A stretch of DNA of 64,000 bases from Pholis gunnellus (Eukaryota; Chordata; Actinopteri; Perciformes; Pholidae), in assembly GCA_910591455.2 (NCBI GenBank), contig OU342807.1:7859930-7923929 (forward strand), in the 5' to 3' direction. Both the position numbers and the translations under genes were made by a program. Below the pieces are notes generated by a model, which saw nothing but the letters and a program-made list of their open reading frames with translations, was not told where the DNA came from and did no database searches. Shown piece by piece: positions 28,535 through 38,079 of this stretch. Each line of letters begins with the position of its first letter. The first letter of the stretch is position 1.

Positions 28535-28604
28535 CTCTCCCTATTGTGACACTCTGACCCGGTTCCCTCGGGCCTCTGCTCCACCGAGCAACTCCGACTG
28601 GTGA
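7676..28604 (+). CDS. prom1: PROM1 (prominin-1/CD133), complete, 25 core coding exons plus two candidate microexons
   Basis: Exons: 7676-7937, 15232-15293, 15727-15753, 15857-16062, 18069-18189, 18302-18365, 18510-18599, 19346-19563, 19673-19747, 19886-19949, 20255-20414, 20601-20753, 21148-21271, 21479-21582, 21779-21863, 21961-22107, 22485-22556, 23222-23314, 23993-24046, 24282-24362, 24694-24762, 26400-26489, 27612-27727, 28252-28317, 28535-28604. They total 890 aa plus stop. Seen: a signal peptide (MLWTRWLVLLLCWGSTSG); TM1 and the Cys-rich CFCVCRCCENCGGEMHQRQ; TM2; a large loop with N-glycosylation sites; TM3/TM4 around GLLCGTCGYDKQATPTTRGC; a second loop; TM5 followed by KLAKYYRRMDTEDVFEE; and a short cytoplasmic tail. 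Family: Prominin (PF05478), a cholesterol-binding five-span glycoprotein of microvilli, cilia and photoreceptor discs. ATG 7676 is chosen because it directly begins the signal peptide. Introns 13 and 24 end in (GT)n. The a/b paralogue is unresolved. Confidence 0.96.
13585..13668. repeat. (TG)42 microsatellite
   Basis: Uninterrupted 84-nt TG dinucleotide tract in PROM1 intron 1. Confidence 0.98.
13971..14525. repeat. Dispersed fish repeat (AGTATTCAGATC family), split by a nested MITE
   Basis: It begins with gtggaagaagtattcagatc and continues with aagtaaaagtac-type stretches, resuming after the insert at ctttatagactgctgggtag. Similar sequence recurs at about 27206-27490, 36129-36722, 41633-41960, 50172-50535 and 58880-59179, so it is a dispersed repeat. 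I do not know the formal family name. Confidence 0.7.
14119..14326. mobile_element. 208-bp MITE with ~37-bp terminal inverted repeats
   Basis: The left end GGCCCTTTTCACAGCAGCC and the right end GGCTGCTGTGAAAAGGGCC are exact reverse complements, and similarity continues inward to about 37 bp with few mismatches. It has no coding capacity, so it is a non-autonomous DNA transposon. It sits inside the 13971-14525 repeat. No clear target duplication is visible. Confidence 0.88.
14622..14773. mobile_element. 152-bp hAT-like MITE inserted in a (GT)n tract
   Basis: The left end TAGAGACGCATCGATGCAC pairs with the right end GGATCGGTGCATCCCTA (reverse complement TAGGGATGCACCGATCC), a terminus common in fish hAT-type elements. 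Both flanks are gtgtgtgt, which fits an 8-bp target duplication but is ambiguous inside a microsatellite. Confidence 0.75.
15613..15672. repeat. (TG)30 microsatellite
   Basis: 60-nt TG tract in PROM1 intron 2, about 55 nt upstream of the 27-nt microexon. Confidence 0.97.
15727..15753 (+). CDS. prom1: PROM1 27-nt cassette microexon (PENVVLLLQ)
   Basis: Exactly nine codons between a cacag acceptor and a gtaaac donor, phase 0 on both sides. It sits just before the TM1 exon. From memory, mammalian PROM1 has a 27-nt alternatively spliced exon at this point (PETVILGLK in the long human form), so this is very likely its orthologue. Skipping preserves the frame. Confidence 0.88.
20141..20149 (+). 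CDS. prom1: Candidate 9-nt PROM1 microexon
   Basis: The sequence CTCTACCTC lies between a cacag acceptor, with a pyrimidine-rich stretch upstream, and an excellent gtaagt donor. It fits the phase-1 junction between the exons ending 19949 and starting 20255. Inclusion changes ...VSGVKG... to ...VSALPRVKG.... The remembered mammalian protein matches the skipped form, so this is optional or fortuitous. Confidence 0.4.
21401..21476. repeat. (GT)38 abutting the PROM1 exon 14 acceptor
   Basis: The tract runs directly into the acceptor (..gtgtag|ATCATAG at 21479) and replaces the usual polypyrimidine tract. Confidence 0.97.
23755..23772 (+). CDS. prom1: Candidate 18-nt PROM1 microexon (KYVKAR)
   Basis: Six in-frame codons between gtaacag and a strong gtaagc donor. 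A long pyrimidine tract (about 23700-23745) precedes it. Both flanking exons (ending 23314, starting 23993) have phase 0, so inclusion or skipping preserves the frame. It would add three basic residues to the second extracellular loop, before the STLSQSIKQLQ helix. Confidence 0.5.
25341..25690. mobile_element. 350-bp TIR element in PROM1 intron 21
   Basis: The left end GCTGCGTTCCAAATCGCATAC resembles the reverse complement of the right end (GCTGTGCGTTACAATACCC). Internal segments such as gcagctgcccttacaaag and catactaaatagtatggtag match a repeat I remember from many fish introns. It is non-coding, and the terminal repeats are degraded. Confidence 0.65.
28469..28532. repeat. (GT)32 abutting the PROM1 last coding exon acceptor
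   Basis: It ends in gtag|CTCTCC at 28535. This is the second PROM1 acceptor with a GT repeat instead of a pyrimidine tract. Confidence 0.97.
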
Positions 28605-29900
28605 CCCAAAAGGAACTCGTCGATGAGGTAGTGACTGACCGTCAGGTATAACTTTGCACTAACCGTCATCCAACAACGCTAACAAACAATTAAAACCATC
28701 TGAGAATCACCAGCCATTTAATCATCATCAGTCTGATTTCACCCAGGAGATTTTTTTTCTTCTTTCTATTTTTTCTTGTTTTCTTCATCCTTCATCCATC
28801 ACCGTTACATCACATGTACATTCAAACGCCTGGGACTCAAGAAGAAAAAGTTCCTCATGATGGAGTTAAGAGGAAGACACCGTTATACTCTAGACACTGT
28901 CTCCAAACTGTGTGTAGTTATGACCGACTGATTTCCGTGTTTGTCCTCGGACATCCTGCAGGAAGAAGAAGCATTTTGTGGTTTGAAAGTATTGATTTGT
29001 GTGTTTGACATGCTGGTGTGTGTGCTGTGAAAAACAAATCTGAAGTTGTGCAGGAAATTGAGCGTTTTACATAAACATAAAACATACACGCAAAGATATC
29101 ATAAATACAGACCTAGGCCTTTTAAGATGGCGTTAAGTAATGGCTGATACATTTCTTTCGGTGGACTATCCGATTAACCCGATATTTTTTTGCAAGATTT
29201 TGAATAAATATTTAGAAAAAAAATATGATTGTATAGAATAGATGATACCATCTTGTGCCTTTGATGTAGAAAAACTAAGGCCCTGAAATTAATGATTTTT
29301 CTCTAACTCTATTAACATTATGGGAACTTCATCCACTTTACCAATAAGTACTAATAAGTAAGGAATATAGATAAGAAATGTTGCAGTTGTGAATTATTTA
29401 CATTATTTACATCTGCAATTTGTATTTGTTTGATCTATCCTTCTACAATCTTGTCACAGAAAAGGCAATGCCAGTTTTTAAGTCAGGCTAAAAGAAAAAG
29501 TCTCCTTCTAATGTGATTTTATTTTGAATTTTCTGAGTAGATTTTCATTTTCTCTTTTTCCACAGTGGACAAGAGAACTGGAACTGATATTTCCCTCGTG
29601 GTAAGTGCCACACCTCTCTTCAGGAATAATAAAAAAAGAAAACACACTGTTTGACAACTAACTTGGCTTCTCGCTTTTCTAGGATCTCTGAACTTTCCAG
29701 CTTTCCCATTCAGCTCTTGTAACTCTTTCAAGGACCAAAGGGAAGAACAACAACAATCAGGAACTGTGTGGTGAGGGAGTCCCACTCCCCGTTACCCCTT
29801 CAAGCCATTTGGCAAGGACCTCAAATGCCAGCCAACTATAATTTATCAAGTATTTTCTCATGCACGTTCAGCACGAGCATCAGCAGTCCTCCTCGTGTGT
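28605..29900 (+). other. PROM1 3' end: candidate spliced 3' UTR or alternative terminal exons
   Basis: After the stop there is a CAG|gtataa donor at 28645/28646. A 35-nt candidate exon follows at 29566-29600 (ccacag acceptor, gtaagt donor), and another acceptor (ttctag) precedes 29683. These may be 3' UTR exons. If the exon ending 28317 joined 29566 directly, the tail would end ...SGQENWN. No AATAAA lies between 29683 and the repeat that starts at 30193, so the mRNA end is unknown. Confidence 0.4.
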
Positions 29901-30192
29901 CATACTGTAGATCATCAACTCTAAGAGCAATATTCCTGCAATAGCTACTTTTACCTGTAGAGAATACAGTTGTTTGTACTTCAGTTATCAGTTTCTAACA
30001 TGGTGACACATATGTACATTTTTTTACGCTTTCAAAACTTTTGAAAGTTTTATATATTTTTTTGTTAATGTTTGTTTTATAACACATAAGTAGGATTTTT
30101 TTTTAGATATAGCTCTTTTTTTTCTTTGTCAATATTTGTAATGTAGCTCGCATCATTTTGGCTCAACGGGTTAGATCGACCAGGAAATTAGG

Positions 30193-31086
30193 AAATAGTC
30201 TGACATTTTGGGGAAATGCCCTTGTTTGCTGAAGATACAACTCTTGTGTCTTTTTGTTGAATACCAGCCTGTTAGCTAAGTTTAGCATAAAGACAAAAAC
30301 AAAGTGTAGCAAATCTAATGCCATGCTAGCAATTGTGCTTCGAGCTAAATGCTAACGTCAGCATGCTAACAAGCTCACAATGACAATGCTAACATGCTAA
30401 TGTTTGGTAGATATGATGACAATGTTCAACATCTTAATTTAGCGTGTTAGCATGCTAACATTATCTCATCATATGGCCCAAACCAAAGTAGTGAACAAAT
30501 TCCAATTTTGACCTGATGATGTCACGAGATGAAAAGTCAGGTGATCACCAAAGTTTTTAGAATTCATCAGCTGGACACCGTAAATCCACCGTAAATCCAT
30601 CCCATAGTAGTCTTGATATTTAACCGAAAGCCAAAAATGATAAACAAAACGTTAGGGGATCCACCAAAGTCCTTAAGATTCATCCTCTGGGAGCATAAAT
30701 GTCTGTAGAAAATGTCATTAAATCAATATTGCCATCCATAGAGCCACTAGCATGGCTGAAAACGACAATTTACAGGGAGTAATGCGCTAGACTATTTCTT
30801 AACTGGACTTCTTACCATCATTTTTATACTTTTTTAAAAAAATGTGTAATTTTAACAATTAAAAAACAAGATAAATGCTTGTTTATTAGTGAGCGTTAGA
30901 GCTGGTAGTTTGTGGTTTTTGTTCCCTTTGTTCTGAGCCACTCTTTTTCTGTTTCCAGGCTTTATGCTAAGCTAACTGTTGATATGCTGTAGCGTTATTG
31001 TTAGCATACAGACAATGATCGATCTTTTTAGCTAACTTTAAACAAGTAAACGAAAGAGAAATATTTCCCAAAATGTCAAACTATTT
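30193..31086. mobile_element. ~894-bp TIR element rich in GCTAAC/GCTAGC motifs
   Basis: The left end AAATAGTCTGACATTTTGGG matches the reverse complement of the right end (AAATAGTTTGACATTTTGGG) with one mismatch. Subterminal TTTAGCATAAAGAC motifs are also inverted (about 30287 and 30970). The interior carries clustered gctaac/catgctaac words. It is non-coding. It is a fish-type repeat; fragments of the same subterminal block occur at about 32445-32540 and 54310-54440. Confidence 0.75.
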
Positions 31087-32444
31087 GTTCAAACATTGAA
31101 GGAGGAAACTAACAATGTGGCAGAGGCAAAGTGTTACTAGCTATTCAACACACACATAAGCTACATACACATAACCTTACAAGGTTTTAAGACAGCTGAC
31201 AAACCAGATATTGTGTCTTAGGCATTTCTTGCCAGACCATTAGTGACAAATAGTGACTTGTACTTGTGAGAGTTTTTTTTTTCTTCACCGTCCTTTGATT
31301 TGAAAAATAAAACTCCCAGAGGCCTCTGTGGTGGCAGACGAACGTACACACATATAAAAATGATAACACAGCTGAAGTTTGTGGTGAGGGCGCAAATCTG
31401 TGAATAAAAACTTCAGTCTGATAAGTGTCTGCTGTGTTTTTCTTCCATAAACACATGAAACATAAAGTTATATCACCTACTGAAGAAACTCATATGTGTG
31501 TGCTTTGTGTCATAAATCACCCAAAATCACTTTTGAAGTGTGCTTTAATGCTGTACATAAACTCTGAGCCACTGCTAGGATTGAAAAAGAACACTTGATG
31601 ATATGTATGAGATGTACAGATGGGTTAGACATCCACGCCCTAAAAAAAAATCAACTTAGCCGGTCTGCCAAAACACACAGAGCACAGGGGAACGCAGAGA
31701 ACATTCATGTAACATATGCCGAGTTGAGTGCATGCACACACAGCGGCTGAGAAGGTCTGTTTTGGGAAGGTTGACAGATTTGCAGGGAGCGGGGGTGGGG
31801 CTTGGCAGTGGTTGAGGTGGTGTGACGCTGATGCATCCTATCAGAAGAGCACTGCACTAATTTAATTTTGGAAACATCTGGTTCAGACAACATACACACA
31901 CATACCACTTCATATGTTTACTTCACATTCCCTGTGTTTCGTACAGGGGAACTTTTTCTCTTCCCCACCAGATTGATGGCTATAAAAACAAAACTTCCTG
32001 AATGTACTGAGGGCATGTGTATATGTGTACACACATGTGTGACTTTGCAGCAGCAGGCTATAGGCTACACTCTCTTCTTCCGCTATGCGTCCCAGCCAGC
32101 CGGTACATATGGACTATGTCTTCTCAAAGGCAGGGTCTGTTCCCCTGTTTAGTTTCACAAGTTAAAAGTCAAGACTATGGTCAATGGTGATACTGATCTC
32201 TGTATTCATATAATACGATCCAGAGTTAGTGGGACTTTCTTTAGCTCAGTCACCATTCTGAGATTTCAGTGTATAATCTTTCGGCTTTTTATTGTATTTT
32301 GTTTCTTACCCACCAGCTTGACCGTTCATTTTGTGTTGTTTATTTTTGTGGTCTGTCTACTGTAAACAGTCAATTTGCCACTAGGATTAGAGTTTTTGCT
32401 TTTTGTTTCCTTTTGGGAAATAGGCTACTTGATTTGGATTTATG

Positions 32445-32540
32445 GCCCAGATGAGAACATCGATATCGGTGAATACAAAGCTACAGCTTAGCATAAAGAC
32501 TGCAGGGAGGAGGAAACAGCTAGCCACCATAAGCTACACG
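32445..32540. repeat. Fragment of the TTAGCATAAAGACTG repeat
   Basis: Contains agatgagaacatcgatat, aatacaaagctacagcttag and gaggaaacagctagccacc in the order seen in the subterminal part of the 30193 element and in many fish introns. Confidence 0.6.
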
Positions 32541-33178
32541 TCATACCAGACCAGGCGAGACAGAGGCAGCAAAGCTTCTGAGTGTATTGAATTGAGAAAT
32601 TCAAAATTATTTATAATTGACCCCTGGCTAAGTCCCGCCTTTCAAACTTAGTCTGGCATCAGCAAGCTAGAAAGACACTCATGGAATTGTTTTTCTTTCT
32701 TATTCAATCAGGCTGGTTTTGTGGATTTAGAGTTAGTCATGGTTAAACATTGTGTAATAGTGATAGAGTACTTAGTAACTAGAGGTTGGAAGGAGATGAA
32801 CGTTTTTAAAACGTTACGTTTCTACAGAAAAACCTGTCGAGCTAACGTTAGCAGATTACGTTAGCACATCATTATCAAGCGTTAGCACTTCTGTGCTATG
32901 TAAACTACTGAAGGTGTGCAAAACATGCTGCATTTGCCTTTTAGTAATTGTAACAGGGACCGAAGACCTACCCGACTTTACTGGGACAGTGTTCTTCCTT
33001 AAATTTCATTGTCTTCTGTCTCGATCGCCAGGTGATGTGGTGGTTCACTTTTACGCTTTCATGTGTCGGCTTTAGCTTCTATTTTTATCTTTTTAACCTG
33101 TTTTTGCTGCTGAATCAGTTTCACATCCTGGATATATCTTTTAAATGCATTTTGTAATATTGTGAAGTGCAGTTAGTG

Positions 33179-33333
33179 CAGTGGCGGGCCTTGCATTTTA
33201 TACCTGGGCCTTCACTGCTGAAATACCACCTTATAACCACATGATGGCGCCACAGCTAGGGTTATTATTCGTTTCTTGGGCTGTAATTGTATAACGTTAG
33301 GTATTTGTATTAAACTGTGACGGCCCGCCACTG
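33179..33333. mobile_element. 155-bp hAT-type MITE with perfect 8-bp target duplication
   Basis: The ends CAGTGGCGGGCC and GGCCCGCCACTG are perfect inverted repeats. The flanks are identical 8-mers, agttagtg at 33171-33178 and 33334-33341. An 8-bp duplication and CAGTG-type ends are hallmarks of hAT elements. It has no coding capacity and so was mobilised in trans. Confidence 0.93.
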
Positions 33334-34045
33334 AGTTAGTGACAGTGTGGGCTCCACGGTAACGTAGCTCTGACAGTTGGGGGGCGGGTCTTAGCGAAGG
33401 GTCAATTTTAACAATGATTTGAAAGAGGACATTTCTTATTTCAACAGATCTGGTCTCACTTTAAGGTTGAATCATCCTATTAGAGAACTGTCTGACAGTA
33501 TATCCGCTTGCTCCAATGCTCCAGCTCTCCAAAATCAGTTGAAGGAACTTCCTTAACATGTAGCGGGACATAAGTTGTCACCTTTTAAAGCTTTGTGATC
33601 TCCACCACGATAAAGCAATTTGCGTTCGAACAAAGTTTGGCTGCACAGCAGGAGTTTATAAAAATACAGCAGGAGTTTATAAAGAAGGACAATAGATATC
33701 GCTCTGTTCTGAACTTCGTCTCTTACGATGAACATAATGAGGTTTTTACCGTGAGCCCTCAGCAAATAACTTCAGGCGGCACTTTTTACGGGACCTCCTC
33801 AGTCCTCTCCTCCCCCTCTCCTTCTCATCAATAGTCAAAGAACCTCTTATGTGAGATTATATAATGTCTCGCAACTCTTTTTCACAGCATTTGGCTTCAT
33901 GTGTGTACTCCCCCCCCACAAACCTGTTGACCGCTTCCCCTCACCCCTCTTCCTCCTCCCTCAGTTTATGTTCTCCCCCCCTCCTTCCTTCCATCTCATC
34001 CATCACTTTTTAGTTTTGAACATGCCACACAGGCTTCATGTGGTC

Positions 34046-34058
34046 GTGTGTGTGTGTG

Positions 34059-34100
<42 letters not shown>
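34046..34100. repeat. (GT)n microsatellite upstream of FGFBP2
   Basis: 55-nt nearly pure GT tract ending about 88 nt before the TATA box. Confidence 0.95.
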
Positions 34101-34101
<1 letters not shown>

Positions 34102-34187
34102 TGTGAGGGAGAGGGGGGTCAGTGCTGGAGGAGGAGTTTGAGGCCTTCATCTCACCTGAATAATACCTTCTTTGTGAGCTTCAGCCA

Positions 34188-34193
34188 TATAAA
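34188..34193 (+). promoter_or_regulatory. TATA box of FGFBP2
   Basis: TATAAA in the context gccaTATAAAgtcc. Start would be expected about 30 nt downstream (about 34220), leaving a leader of roughly 80 nt before the Kozak-type ATG at 34302. Confidence 0.7.
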
Positions 34194-34301
34194 GTCCCGC
34201 ACAGACGTGTTCAACCCTTGCACACCTCAACCTTCTTCTGCGGATACATACACATCATCCCATACCCTCGTTCATCCGTCACTGACACACCAAACGCCGC
34301 C

Positions 34302-34392
34302 ATGAGATCCAAGATGAGAGTGGCGCTGCTGTTTTTGGCAGCAGCTGTTTGTGTGTCAAGCGCTCAGACCAACAACAGCAGCAACGACAACA

Positions 34393-34431
<39 letters not shown>

Positions 34432-35075
34432 GCAGCGTCTGGGATGAGCCCATCAGATTCAGCACCAAGACCAAAGACTCCTGCACCATGGTGGTATCTG
34501 GAGCCGGGGACTATACTCGCCTGCGTGTCTCCTGCAAAGGTCCGAGCCAGGGCCAGACCCAAGGACGCTCCTACTACTGCGACTTCCAGGGCAAACCCAA
34601 CCTGTGCCGCGCCTACAACCTCAACCCTCGCCACTACTTCACCCAGATTATGTGGGACATGAGAAAGCTGAGCCACGCCTGCCAGGGACCCAAAGTCTAC
34701 CGCCCAGCCATGTGCAAGAAATACCCAGACGAGGCCCAGATTACCTTCCTGGCCTCCTGGCCCAAGACAACCAGCACCAAGCCCTCCAAGCCTGTCCAGG
34801 AGCCACGTAAACCTGTTGTGCCAGCCCAGAACAAGCCCGCCATTACTCCCAAACCTGTCAAGCCCCAGCAGCAGCCCATCAAGCCCCAGCAGCAGCCAGG
34901 CAAGCCCCAGCCAGGCAAGGGCCCCCAGACCAAGAAAACTACCCTCAAGCCTGGGAAGACCACTACTCGTCCCACAGAGCAGCCTGACTCCAAAGCCTCC
35001 CGCGTCGCCTCCGAGTACTGCTGGAAGAGCTTCCACGGCGTCTGCACCTACTTCATCAGCTGGTTCCAAAACTGA
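34302..35075 (+). CDS. fgfbp2: FGFBP2, secreted fibroblast growth factor-binding protein 2
   Basis: Single coding exon, 257 aa. Start 34302 is chosen over the in-frame ATG at 34218 because it has a gccgccATG context, begins the signal peptide directly (MRSKMRVALLFLAAAVCVSS, about 1-21), and the upstream ATG falls where the TATA box places transcription start. Seen: a polyglutamine run (12 codons, 34395-34430) just after the signal peptide; the FGF-BP Cys-rich module (DSCTMVV...YYCDFQGKPNLC...HACQGPKVYRPAMC); a long Lys/Pro/Gln/Thr linker with KPQQQP repeats; and the C-terminal YCWKSFHGVCTYFISWF, which matches the FGFBP2 (KSP37) terminus. Family: FGF-BP1 (PF06473), extracellular FGF carriers. 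It is followed by a probable 3' UTR intron (GT after 35096, acceptor before 35344). Confidence 0.92.
34395..34430 (+). repeat. (CAG)11CAA tract encoding 12 glutamines in FGFBP2
   Basis: In-frame trinucleotide tract, flanked by AGG (Arg) and CGC (Arg). Confidence 0.97.
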
Positions 35076-35673
35076 GGCGATGCTGCAGACACAGGTGGGT
35101 GAAAAGTGAAGATGAAGAACAGAACAGTCAGAGACGAAGTTTAGTAAGAGGGCGGCTGGAAATGTTAGAATACAAAGTGAGAGAAAGACAAAAATGCATG
35201 GTTGTTGTGTAGAAAAATGTAAAATATAGGTCCTACACCCAGTTTATGGAGTGATTTATCTCAGTGCAGCCTCAATATTCATAAGAGAAACTAACTTTAT
35301 CTCAAATTAATCACATAAAAACACTAATCTTTCCTTGTTTCAGGCTGGAAACACCAGCGCCAGAACTCTTCTCGACTATCCTCGACCTCCAGGATCTGTG
35401 TGGGAGCCTCTGAAGTGATTTTGATACCTTTTTAGGTCCGACTCCCAACACTGCAGCATCTTATACGAGCTGAGCCAAAAACACTCAACCTACACTTGTG
35501 TACGGTTAGTGGATGACTGCATGTAGTGTACGTGTCATTCTTTTTAAATCTGTAAAACACACAGCAAGGCAAAAGGGAAAATATGGCAGGCATGTGATTT
35601 TTTTTTTTGTATATGATGTAGAATGTCCTCCTTTTGTCACATAAATGTTCCAACAACATGTGAAGGTAAAGAG

Positions 35674-35679
35674 AATAAA
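35674..35679 (+). terminator. Poly(A) signal AATAAA of FGFBP2
   Basis: Canonical hexamer about 330 nt after the putative 3' UTR acceptor at 35344, followed by T/CT-rich and tgtgttgctctgttt sequence. Confidence 0.65.
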
Positions 35680-36128
35680 GTCAGAGTGGAGAACTCTCTT
35701 CTTCTTATTCCTCTGTGTTGCTCTGTTTCTTCTGCTGCAAGTTGTCACCCTCACTCACTCAAAAGAAGTCCTTGTTTCTCTTCGTCGCCGGCTGTAACAA
35801 CATGTCTGCAGCGTGGCCTCGGGAAGTTGTTAGCGGACAGACACACAGACTGCAGTAAAGATAATACACAGGCCGTCTGAGGAAAGCTAAACACTTCTTT
35901 GTATGAGCTGATGAATTGGGTCTTAAGAGCTGCCGTGTGCGGGAACAGAGGGGGTCTGTGTGAGAGGAAACGAGTGTGGCTGCAGCACCGGTGTTGTACA
36001 CACACACACACACACTCGCTTTCACTCATCACAGTGAGTGGGGCTACTTTTTCTTTTTATAGGACTTATACCTATAACAATGCGTCAGTCACGACAAACT
36101 CCAAACATTTTCTAGTTCTAGTACCTCA

Positions 36129-36722
36129 GAGGTGAAAGACGCACTCAGATCCTTTACTGAAGTAAAAATACTAAGTAAATGTCCTGCATCCAACCTCATA
36201 TCACGTAAAAGTACAGAAGTATGAGCAGTAAAATGTACCTCAGTATGAAAAGTAAAATGACTTGCACATAAGCAGCATTTGACTGTTGTTGCTGATTGAG
36301 GTTCAGCTAGTTTTAAAACAAGATCAATTCTGAGGGGTCTTTTCTCGAATCTTTTATTCTTTATTTTGGTAAAATATTAGATCTTTTTACCTCTTAAGTC
36401 CTTGAACAGTTATTTAAATGAAACCTTTTGAGAAGTTTAGAGGGAAAATGCTAAAAACTCATTGACCTCTGAAACAGCCAGAATACTTTAAAGGGCTACA
36501 GGCCAAATTATTGGGAATCACTGCAATCTTAAGCAACATGTTGTGTTTTTAAGGTTTATCGTGACGGATAAAAGTATCGGAGTAAAAAGTTTTTTTAAAT
36601 TCTCTGAGAAGAAGTGGAGCAGAAGTATAAAGTAGTATGAAAGGAAAAAACTCAAGTAAAGTACATGTATCTCAGAATTGCATTGTAGTACTTGAAGAAA
36701 TGTAGTTACTTTCCACCACTTG
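36129..36722. repeat. Dispersed fish repeat (CTCAGATCCTTTACT...TTTCCACCAC family)
   Basis: It starts ctcagatcctttactgaag and ends tgtagttactttccaccac, with several agtaaaa(g)tac words between. Same family as 13971-14525, and nearly full length. Confidence 0.7.
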
Positions 36723-36799
36723 TATTTACTGTTATTCAGTCATGGTGAGGAGGTGCTGGACTTCTAATGACCACAAGATGGTGCTGCTGAGTGCAGAGA

Positions 36800-36801
<2 letters not shown>

Positions 36802-36854
<53 letters not shown>
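36802..36854. repeat. (AC)n microsatellite
   Basis: 53-nt AC tract in the FGFBP2-FGFBP1 interval. Confidence 0.97.
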
Positions 36855-36857
<3 letters not shown>

Positions 36858-38079
36858 CTTCCCTACTACTGTTTACATAGACTTAACCTCCTACTACTAC
36901 TGACACAGTGACTCAGTGAGAAACTACTGTAACCTGTGAGATGGTTGGACTTGTGCCCATCTGAGCCTTTATATGGCTCCTTCCTTGTTACCACGATGTC
37001 TTTGTTCCTTGTGTACCTGCAGCAGCTGCTTCATTCCAGGAATGAAACATGATGACCGGGCGTGGTGGATTCATAACGTTCTTCGTAGGATCAGTGGTGT
37101 GCTGTAATCTGATGTGTAGGTCAACTTCACAGCATCAAATGCACCAGATGTATTGTACAAAATACAAAGTTATGAATGTATAATTTAGTGTGCAGTTCCT
37201 TCTATTCAATGTTGAGAAACTAAGAACAAACCTAGGAGTTGTATCTACATATAGTGGCTTTCTTATATTGAACCTTGTTTTCTACTACTGTGCTAATTGA
37301 TCAGTTTACATTCAAGTAGCTTTATTTTTTTGTCCTTACATCCTTCAATAACTTGATTTTCAACACAATTTCTTGTCTCTTGTCATTTTGTCAGCAAAAA
37401 TCTTTTGTTTGGCCAATGACATGAACAAACAAATTACAATTTCTACGAGAGGGAGGACCCATAAGAGCAAAAGCCCCTCTTAGTTTAAGACTGCTATAGG
37501 AAAGTGTCCAAATATATTGTCTTCCATGAGAAAGTTTAGGTTTCTTAGGATGTGGTTTCATAATTTAACATAATTATAAGATAATCAAACACTGGAATCA
37601 AAGATGTCTACAGATTGAGCCTTAAAATAACATGAATATGGTTAGATACAGCGTTTAGACTCGTCTTTGTTTGGCCTTTTTTTCACTGCATTGATGATTG
37701 ATTGAACTGGAACACCTGACTGGAGTCGTCGTTAATGACATTAGTCACACCTGTGTTCCAGGTAAGATACGACCTCTTGAACCACGGCTGGCTGCTGCTG
37801 CTCTCTATATAAAACATCAGTTGTTTAGGCGAGAGTCTGTGTGTGTTTTATTTATAGTAACATAACTTCATTAATATATATAACTCATGGAGAGACAAGC
37901 TGAGAATCCGGTTGAAAGTTCACACAGTGTCCCATTAATGTCTCTACAACATTTCTTTACACTTCACTTCACATGCAAATAGACTGTTGTACATTACACT
38001 TCTTACATTTTCTTCTGTTTGTGTGCTTCATAAGCTATTCCAACCTAAAGCTTATTTTTAAATGCTCCTTCACTGCTTA
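36855..38079. other. FGFBP2-FGFBP1 intergenic, no gene seen
   Basis: AT-rich sequence without a supported ORF, splice structure or repeat that I can name. Confidence 0.6.

Noticed and set aside
27900..28604. 234-codon + strand frame
   Set aside because: It runs through an intron, a (GT)n tract (VCVCVC) and the last PROM1 exon. Only 28535-28604 is coding, and the splice structure explains it.
34218..34301. In-frame upstream ATG for FGFBP2 (28 extra residues)
   Set aside because: Falls at the expected transcription start from the TATA box and would bury the signal peptide; ATG 34302 has a better context.
34356..35069. 237-codon open frame on the minus strand
   Set aside because: Exact antisense shadow of FGFBP2; its Leu/Gly-rich composition follows from the Lys/Pro/Gln codons on the coding strand.
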